From: an uncultured Bacteroidia bacterium | Lineage (GTDB): Bacteria > Bacteroidota > Bacteroidia > Bacteroidales > ML635J-15 | DNA length: 64,000 bases | Direction: 5' to 3' | NCBI GenBank assembly: GCA_902791865.1 | Contig: CADAXK010000015.1 | Location: 53,163 to 117,162 of the forward strand | Part shown: positions 58,801-64,000 of the stretch, piece after piece | How the letters are laid out: each line of letters begins with the position of its first letter | Position numbering within the stretch: position 1 is the first letter of the stretch | Made by a program: the position numbers and the translations under genes | The notes under the pieces: generated by a model | Seen by the model: only the letters and a program-made list of their open reading frames with translations | Databases searched by the model: none | What the model was told of the DNA's origin: nothing

Positions 58801-61653
58801 ATGATTAGAGAAGATTTCTACACCCGCCACGTGGGTCCGAGGGAAAGCGAATACGCTGAAATGCTCAAGAAAATCGGAGCAAAATCACTCGACAAATTCA
58901 TTGATCAGGTCATCCCGACCAAAATCAGACTGAAAGAAAACCTTAAGCTCGACGAACCGCTCACCGAAGACGAGTTCCTTGTAAAACTGAAGGCTATGGC
59001 CGCAAAGAACAAGATTTACCGCTCGCTTATCGGTATGGGTTACTACGGCACTGCTGTTCCGTCGGTAATCCTTCGCAATGTGTTCGAAAATCCAAGCTGG
59101 TACACTTCATACACTCCGTATCAGGCTGAAATTTCGCAGGGCCGCCTCGAAGCTCTCCTTAACTTCCAGACCGTAATCACCGAACTCACCGGAATGGAAC
59201 TTGCAAACTGCTCGCTCCTCGACGAAGGTACCGCAGCAGCCGAAGCAGCAAGAATGATGTTCGAATGCCGCTCGCGTCAGGCAGCCAAGGAAGGCCGCAA
59301 CGTAGTTTTCGTTGACAAGGACATCTTCCCACAGACTCTCGACGTTATCCTTATGCGTACCGAACCATTGGGAATCGAGGTAGAAGTTGGCGATTTCAAG
59401 AAAGTAAAACTCTCGAAGAAATACATAGGAGCAATCCTCCAGTACCCGAGCGCAAGCGGCGAAATCCGCGACTACTCGAAGTTCACCGAAACTGCACACG
59501 AAAACGAAATGCTCGTAACTGCAGTTGTTGACACTATGGCTCTTGTGCTGCTCAAGTCGCCGGCATCGTGGGGCGCCGACATTGTTGTTGGTAACACACA
59601 GCGTTTCGGACTTCCGATGGGATTCGGCGGACCGCACGCAGCATTTATGGCTACTTCCGACAAGTACAAACGCAAAATGCCAGGCCGTATCATAGGTGTC
59701 AGCGTTGACAAGTTCGGACGCAAGGCTCTCCGTCTCGCCCTCCAGACCCGCGAACAGCACATCAAGCGTGAAGATGCTACATCAAACATCTGCACCGCTC
59801 AGGCTCTGCTCGCAATGATGGCTGGTTTCTACGTTGTATATCACGGACCAGAAGGAATGAGAAGAATTGCTAACAACATCTATTCTTCAGCAAAATTCCT
59901 CGCTGCCGAAATCAAGAAGCTCGGCTACAAGATTGAACATACAAACATCTTCGATACAGTTATCGTTAGCGGTGCCGACAAGAAGGCTGTTGAAAAGCTC
60001 GCTTTGCAGCGCAAGATTAACTTCCACTACATCGACGAAAAGACCGTTGGCTTCAGCACCGACGAACTTATTTCGGTTGCCGATGTAAACAACATCCTCG
60101 AAATCTTTGCTCTCGCAGCAGGCAAGAAGGCAAAGAAGGTCGTAGATGTTCCGATGGTAAATATGGATGCAAAGTTCGCAAGAACCGACAGCATTTTCAA
60201 CCAGAAAGTATTCAACAGCTACCACAGCGAAACCGAAATGATGCGTTACATCAAGAAACTCGAAAGACGCGACATTTCCCTCACCCAGTCGATGATTTCG
60301 CTCGGTTCGTGCACAATGAAGCTCAACCCTGCAACATCTATGCTTCCGCTCAGCTGGCCGGAATTTGCAAACATCCACCCGTTTGTTCCGAAGAACCAGG
60401 CTCTCGGTTACTACGAACTCATCGAAGACATTTCTAAGGACCTTTCGACAATCACAGGCTTTGCAGCAACAACCTTGCAGCCAAATTCGGGTGCAACTGG
60501 CGAACATACAGGCCTTATGATTATCCGTGCTTACCACCACTCAAGAAAGGAAGCTCACAGGAATGTCTGCATTATCCCGACATCGGCACACGGAACCAAC
60601 CCTGCAAGTATGGCAATGGCAGGTTTCAAACTTGTTCTCGTTAACTGCGACGAACACGGCAACATCGACGTTAAGGACTTGAAGGAAAAGGCAGTTGCCA
60701 ACAAGGACAACCTTGCTGCAATGATGATTACCTATCCATCAACCCACGGCGTATTCGAGAACAAGATTCTCGACATCGTCAAGATAATCCACGACAACGG
60801 CGGTCTCGTTTATATGGACGGTGCAAACATGAACGCACAGGTTGCTCTCACCAACCCCGGAACAATCGGAGCAGACGTTTGCCACCTTAACCTCCACAAG
60901 ACCTTTGCTAGCCCTCACGGCGGTGGCGGTCCTGGCATCGGAACCGTTTCGGTATGCAAGAAGCTCGTTGACTTCCTCCCGACGCACAGCGTAATCAAGA
61001 CCGGCGGCAAGAAGGGCATCCGCGCTATCACATCGGCTCCGTTCGGCAGTGCAATGATTCTCCCGATTACCTACGCTTACATCAAGATGATGGGTGAACG
61101 CGGTTTGAAGGAAGCTACAAAGATTGCTATCCTCAACGCAAACTACATTGCAAGCGAACTGAAGGATACTTTCAATGTTCTATACACTGGCGAAACTGGC
61201 CGTTGCGCACACGAAATGATTCTCGATGTACAGAAGTTCCGCGCTGAATATGGCGTTGAAGCTGCCGACATCGCACACCGCTTAATGGACTTCGGATTCC
61301 ACGCTCCAACATTGTCGTTCCCGGTTCACGAAACCCTTATGGTTGAACCTACCGAGAGCGAAAGCAAGCAGGAACTCGACCGCTTCATCGAGACAATGAA
61401 GGTTATCAAGGCTGAATGCGAGGACATCAAGGCTGGTAAGTACACCCGCGAGGACAATCCTCTTGTAAATGCACCTCACACCCAGTTCGAATGTACTGCA
61501 AGCGAGTGGAACCACTGCTATCCGCGTGAAAAGGCAGCATTCCCGCTACCATGGATCAAGGAAAACAAGTTCTGGCCTTACGTTGCAAAGATTGACAACG
61601 CATACGGCGACCGCAACCTCGACTGCAAGTGCAACCAGCTCGAAGAAGAATAA
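58801..61653 (+). CDS. gcvP: Glycine dehydrogenase (decarboxylating), full-length P protein
   Basis: The 950-residue enzyme is the one-chain P protein of the glycine cleavage system; it removes CO2 from glycine and passes the aminomethyl group to the H protein. It starts FYTRHVGPRESEYAEMLKKI, has a first pseudo-active half (SLIGMGYYGTAVPSVILRNV, LLDEGTAAAEAARMM) and a second half with the PLP lysine K700 in CHLNLHKTFASPHGGGGPG. Length and order are normal. Codon use is strongly biased as in pepD, so it is highly expressed. The other gcv genes are not next to it. A terminator follows. Confidence 0.97.
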   Translation: MIREDFYTRHVGPRESEYAEMLKKIGAKSLDKFIDQVIPTKIRLKENLKLDEPLTEDEFLVKLKAMAAKNKIYRSLIGMGYYGTAVPSVILRNVFENPSWYTSYTPYQAEISQGRLEALLNFQTVITELTGMELANCSLLDEGTAAAEAARMMFECRSRQAAKEGRNVVFVDKDIFPQTLDVILMRTEPLGIEVEVGDFKKVKLSKKYIGAILQYPSASGEIRDYSKFTETAHENEMLVTAVVDTMALVLLKSPASWGADIVVGNTQRFGLPMGFGGPHAAFMATSDKYKRKMPGRIIGVSVDKFGRKALRLALQTREQHIKREDATSNICTAQALLAMMAGFYVVYHGPEGMRRIANNIYSSAKFLAAEIKKLGYKIEHTNIFDTVIVSGADKKAVEKLALQRKINFHYIDEKTVGFSTDELISVADVNNILEIFALAAGKKAKKVVDVPMVNMDAKFARTDSIFNQKVFNSYHSETEMMRYIKKLERRDISLTQSMISLGSCTMKLNPATSMLPLSWPEFANIHPFVPKNQALGYYELIEDISKDLSTITGFAATTLQPNSGATGEHTGLMIIRAYHHSRKEAHRNVCIIPTSAHGTNPASMAMAGFKLVLVNCDEHGNIDVKDLKEKAVANKDNLAAMMITYPSTHGVFENKILDIVKIIHDNGGLVYMDGANMNAQVALTNPGTIGADVCHLNLHKTFASPHGGGGPGIGTVSVCKKLVDFLPTHSVIKTGGKKGIRAITSAPFGSAMILPITYAYIKMMGERGLKEATKIAILNANYIASELKDTFNVLYTGETGRCAHEMILDVQKFRAEYGVEAADIAHRLMDFGFHAPTLSFPVHETLMVEPTESESKQELDRFIETMKVIKAECEDIKAGKYTREDNPLVNAPHTQFECTASEWNHCYPREKAAFPLPWIKENKFWPYVAKIDNAYGDRNLDCKCNQLEEE

Positions 61654-61671
61654 ACGATTGATTTATAAACG

Positions 61672-61706
61672 AAAAAGTCCGGCAGATTGTCGGACTTTTT
61701 TTATTG
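61672..61706 (+). terminator. Terminator after gcvP
   Basis: AAAAAGTCCG (61672-61681) pairs with CGGACTTTTT (61691-61700), followed by T residues. Confidence 0.88.
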
Positions 61707-61768
61707 TACAAACGCAAAATTTTGCGTCTCAATCGACACATGCTGCATTCTGCGCAAATCATTGCATT

Positions 61769-61788
61769 CGGCGCAATGCATTGCGCCG
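61769..61788. repeat. 20-bp perfect palindrome with a different core
   Basis: CGGCGCAATGCATTGCGCCG followed by CTAC is built like the GGACGATGCATGCATCGTCC family and the 27127-27148 palindrome: about 20 bp, a six-base self-pairing core and a CTAC or TTAC end. It lies between the gcvP terminator and tyrS. Confidence 0.75.
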
Positions 61789-61838
61789 CTACAACACAAA
61801 AAATTGAATCATTAAATTTTAAAATCCTTGAATTTTTG

Positions 61839-61846
61839 TAACTTTG
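61839..61846 (+). promoter_or_regulatory. -7 promoter box of tyrS
   Basis: TAACTTTG is 23 bases before the ATG at 61870. No T-box-like leader was seen. Confidence 0.55.
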
Positions 61847-61869
61847 CGCCAAATTAGATTTAAAATACG

Positions 61870-63165
61870 ATGAAAAATTTCATAGAAGAACTCAAATGGA
61901 GAGGAATGCTGCAGGATATGATTCCTGGCACCGAAGAAGCACTACAGAAAGAACACGTTGCGGCATACGTTGGAATTGACCCGACTGCCGACTCGCTACA
62001 TATAGGTCATTTGTGCGGCATAATGATGCTCAAGCACTTGCAGAATTGCGGACATAAGCCTATCGCCCTTATAGGCGGTGCAACAGGTATGATTGGCGAC
62101 CCATCAGGAAAGTCGCTCGAACGTAACCTGCTCGATGAGGAAACTCTGCGTCACAATCAGCAGTGCATAAAGAACCAGCTCGCAAAATTCCTCGACTTCG
62201 AATCCGATATTCCAAACAAGGCCGAACTCGTCAACAACTACGACTGGATGAAGGACTTTACCTTCCTCGAGTTCGCTCGCAAGGTCGGTAAGCTTATCAC
62301 CGTCAACTATATGATGGCAAAGGACTCGGTAAAGAAACGCCTTAACGGTGAAGCACGCGACGGAATGTCGTTCACCGAGTTCACCTACCAGCTTCTGCAG
62401 GGCTACGATTTCCTGCATCTGTACCAGACCAAGAACTGCAAGCTGCAGATGGGCGGAAGCGACCAGTGGGGCAACATTACTACCGGTACAGAACTAATCC
62501 GTCGTACCTGCGGTGGCGAAGCTTACGCGCTTACTTGTCCGCTTATTACCAAGTCGGACGGTGTGAAGTTCGGCAAGACTGAATCGGGTAATGTTTGGCT
62601 CGATCCCGAAAAGACCAGCCCGTACAAGTTCTACCAGTTCTGGCTCAATGTTTCGGACGACGATGCAAAGCGTTATATCAAGATATTCACCACTTTGGAC
62701 AAGGAAACCATCGATGCTCTTATCGCACAGCATGATGAAGCACCAAACATGCGAATCCTCCAGAAGCGTCTTGCCGAGGAAATCACCGTTATGGTTCACT
62801 CGCGTAGTGAATATGATGCAGCCGTTGAAGCTTCGCAGATACTTTTCGGCAATGCAACAAGCGACGCACTTCGCAAGCTCGATGAAAAGACTTTCCTTGC
62901 CGTTTTCGATGGCGTTCCGACCTACAATGTTGCAAAGGCAAAGTTCGCAGAAGGCATCAATGTCCTTGACCTGCTTGCCGGCGAAACCGACATTTTCCCA
63001 TCGAAGGGCGAACTGAAGCGCACCATCAAGGGCAATGGCATGAGCATCAACAAGGAAAAATATTCCGACGAGGCTGGAATCATCAATGCCGACAACCTCA
63101 TCAACGGAAAATACCTGCTTGTGCAGAAGGGAAAGAAGAATTACTTCTTGGTAATTGCAGAATAG
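61870..63165 (+). CDS. tyrS: Tyrosyl-tRNA synthetase
   Basis: The 431-residue class I synthetase joins tyrosine to its tRNA. The HIGH motif is at 44-47 in [10 protein letters not shown], the tyrosine site has [11 protein letters not shown], and the KMSKS loop appears as KFGKT at 233-237. A C-terminal S4-like RNA-binding part ends the protein ([20 protein letters not shown]). Length and order are normal for bacterial TyrS. A hairpin terminator follows the stop. Confidence 0.97.
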   Translation: MKNFIEELKWRGMLQDMIPGTEEALQKEHVAAYVGIDPTADSLHIGHLCGIMMLKHLQNCGHKPIALIGGATGMIGDPSGKSLERNLLDEETLRHNQQCIKNQLAKFLDFESDIPNKAELVNNYDWMKDFTFLEFARKVGKLITVNYMMAKDSVKKRLNGEARDGMSFTEFTYQLLQGYDFLHLYQTKNCKLQMGGSDQWGNITTGTELIRRTCGGEAYALTCPLITKSDGVKFGKTESGNVWLDPEKTSPYKFYQFWLNVSDDDAKRYIKIFTTLDKETIDALIAQHDEAPNMRILQKRLAEEITVMVHSRSEYDAAVEASQILFGNATSDALRKLDEKTFLAVFDGVPTYNVAKAKFAEGINVLDLLAGETDIFPSKGELKRTIKGNGMSINKEKYSDEAGIINADNLINGKYLLVQKGKKNYFLVIAE

Positions 63166-63188
63166 AAGAAAAACAGATATTTAGAATT

Positions 63189-63239
63189 AGGATTTGCGGT
63201 ATTCTATGAAGGATGGTGCAAATCCTTTTCTTTTTTTAC
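63189..63239 (+). terminator. Terminator after tyrS
   Basis: AGGATTTGC (63189-63197) pairs with GCAAATCCT (63218-63226) over a 20-base loop, followed by a T-rich run. Confidence 0.7.
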
Positions 63240-63271
63240 ACCATAATATTAATTGGTATTTGAAATTGTTG

Positions 63272-63279
63272 TATTTTTG
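63272..63279 (+). promoter_or_regulatory. -7 promoter box of the toxin-antitoxin pair
   Basis: TATTTTTG is 32 bases before the antitoxin ATG at 63312. Confidence 0.5.
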
Positions 63280-63311
63280 CAAAAAGAAAAAATCAAAGAG
63301 GAGACAACAAA

Positions 63312-63512
63312 ATGGCAACTATCACATTGGAATACGATGGCAGAAATTCGGCAATCAAAAAGCTAATTGCTGAAATACTTAATCTTGGCGCAAAGGAAAA
63401 GGTTGAAGAAAGTCCATACGATCCCGAATTCGTGAAAAAGATAAAACGTGGGCAAGAAGACATAAAAAACGGCAAAGGCATAAAAATCAATATTGAAGAT
63501 TTATGGAAATAA
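63312..63512 (+). CDS. Antitoxin of a YoeB-type pair (DUF2683-like)
   Basis: The 66-residue protein starts MATITLEYDGRNSAIKKLIA, like DUF2683/RelB-type antitoxins with a ribbon-helix-helix start, and ends with a charged tail (FVKKIKRGQEDIKNGKGIKI) that would wrap the toxin. Its end overlaps the toxin start by ten bases, the normal coupling for such pairs. It should bind its own promoter. Confidence 0.78.
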   Translation: MATITLEYDGRNSAIKKLIAEILNLGAKEKVEESPYDPEFVKKIKRGQEDIKNGKGIKINIEDLWK

Positions 63513-63766
63513 TCCTTTCTCCTGACGCTAATGACGATTTGCAGTTCTGGAAAAAGTCTGGTAATGTTTCCGTCCAAAAGAAAATTGCAAATCTTATTGC
63601 CGACATTGCCGCTCATCCAAAGACAGGCATTGGCAAACCCGAAGAATTAAAATACGACTTGGCAGAAAAATGGTCTCGCTACATCGACAGGAAAAATCGT
63701 ATTGTTTATCAGATATTTGAAACAGAAGTTCATATTTTGTCATTAAAGGGGCATTATGAAAAATAA
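63503..63766 (+). CDS. YoeB-type RNase toxin
   Basis: The 87-residue protein is a Txe/YoeB toxin that cuts mRNA on the ribosome. It has the family pattern KPEELKYDLAEKWSRYIDRK and RIVYQIFETEVHILSLKGHY. Residues matching the known catalytic set of E. coli YoeB (E46, R65, H83) are E47, R66 and H84. It overlaps the antitoxin gene and is closed by a perfect hairpin terminator, so the pair is a complete unit. Confidence 0.9.
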   Translation: MEIILSPDANDDLQFWKKSGNVSVQKKIANLIADIAAHPKTGIGKPEELKYDLAEKWSRYIDRKNRIVYQIFETEVHILSLKGHYEK

Positions 63767-63796
63767 GGCTTGAGAAATCAGCTTGTAGGTAAAGAT

Positions 63797-63844
63797 AACT
63801 TGGCATTGCCTTTCAATCTAAGAAAAGCAATGCCAAGTTTTTGT
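63797..63844 (+). terminator. Terminator after the toxin gene
   Basis: AACTTGGCATTGC (63797-63809) pairs perfectly with GCAATGCCAAGTT (63827-63839), followed by T residues. Confidence 0.85.
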
Positions 63845-63874
63845 ATGTTTTTATAAAATACATTTTCGCCACAA

Positions 63875-63965
63875 ATGTGTTCTTTATAAAAAACACTTTT
63901 GGGCGTATGTGTCAAAAAGAGACCTGAAATTGCCATGAAAATGTTATAAGTGTCAAAAAGAGACC
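63875..63965 (+). repeat. Direct repeats at the right window edge
   Basis: GTGTCAAAAAGAGACC occurs at 63909-63924 and 63950-63965, 41 bases apart, after an inverted GTGTT / AACAC pair (63879-63897). Similar iterons stand before the ATPase and Fic genes. No gene is seen up to 64000; a gene may start beyond the edge. Confidence 0.65.
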
Positions 63966-64000
63966 CAAAACAAGGTTGAACTATTTCTTTTTCAAAGGCT

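Noticed and set aside
59107..60540. Two long minus-strand frames inside gcvP
   Set aside because: They are antisense to a well-kept enzyme gene with strong codon bias and have cysteine-rich, unlikely peptides.

Overview
The window comes from a member of the Bacteroidota, most probably Bacteroidales. The signs are: promoters of the TTTG / TAnnTTTG type with few Shine-Dalgarno sites; a type IX secretion system (T9SS) component (PorZ) and two large secreted proteins with T9SS C-terminal sorting domains; the Rpb6-like RNA polymerase omega subunit; the Suf iron-sulfur operon; and many Bacteroidota-restricted families (DUF4301, DUF4835, DUF4857, DUF4876, DUF6850, DUF4878, DUF4173). No rRNA, tRNA, CRISPR array, transposase or prophage was seen. 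Most of the window is ordinary chromosome, with small accessory insertions and an unusually rich set of dispersed intergenic repeats.

Layout. Positions 1-10400 form a long leftward gene train: tandem thioredoxin protein, LysM/periplasmic-binding protein, RseP protease, a secreted unknown, RdgB, PorZ, RecO, an outer-membrane protein and the start of a fatty-acyl-CoA ligase cut by the window edge. It links envelope proteolysis, T9SS/anionic-LPS attachment and housekeeping repair. Positions 10650-14850 hold a lipoprotein, the dipeptidase PepD and a DUF4143-type ATPase flanked by two identical 34-bp hairpins. Positions 14900-20630 hold a leftward operon of TonB-dependent receptor, DUF4876 lipoprotein and DUF6850 outer-membrane protein. 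A winged-helix/Fic fusion gene with upstream iterons follows, then a T9SS-exported repeat protein, a lipoprotein and an ABC-2-like exporter with a DUF4857 protein (to 28900).

Positions 28950-33170 are sufB-(HEAT-like insert)-sufC-sufD, leftward. From 33400 to 36110 are a DUF4878 lipoprotein, a YiiX-like hydrolase, a glycosyltransferase and a Sel1-repeat protein. MgtE, a flippase, riboflavin synthase and DUF4301 run leftward to 41670. Then a rightward set follows: LolD-like ATPase with RsmE, and bamD-rpoZ-coaBC-DUF4835-recN. At 48320-48800 lies a decayed hipBA toxin-antitoxin locus: an intact hipB, a hipA reduced to its two ends, and five copies of an 18-bp operator. A DUF4173 membrane protein, a zinc-ribbon coiled-coil protein and a 1112-residue T9SS cargo lead to 54832.

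Positions 55196-58025 contain a small accessory cassette (WYL regulator, PGN_0703-type PD-(D/E)XK nuclease, HAD phosphatase-like protein) lying between related repeat sequences. It is the best candidate here for an uncharacterised defence or repair system. The window ends with gcvP, tyrS and a YoeB-type toxin-antitoxin pair, then direct repeats that run towards the right edge.

All calls rest on reading the translated sequence and on memory of protein families. No database search was run.
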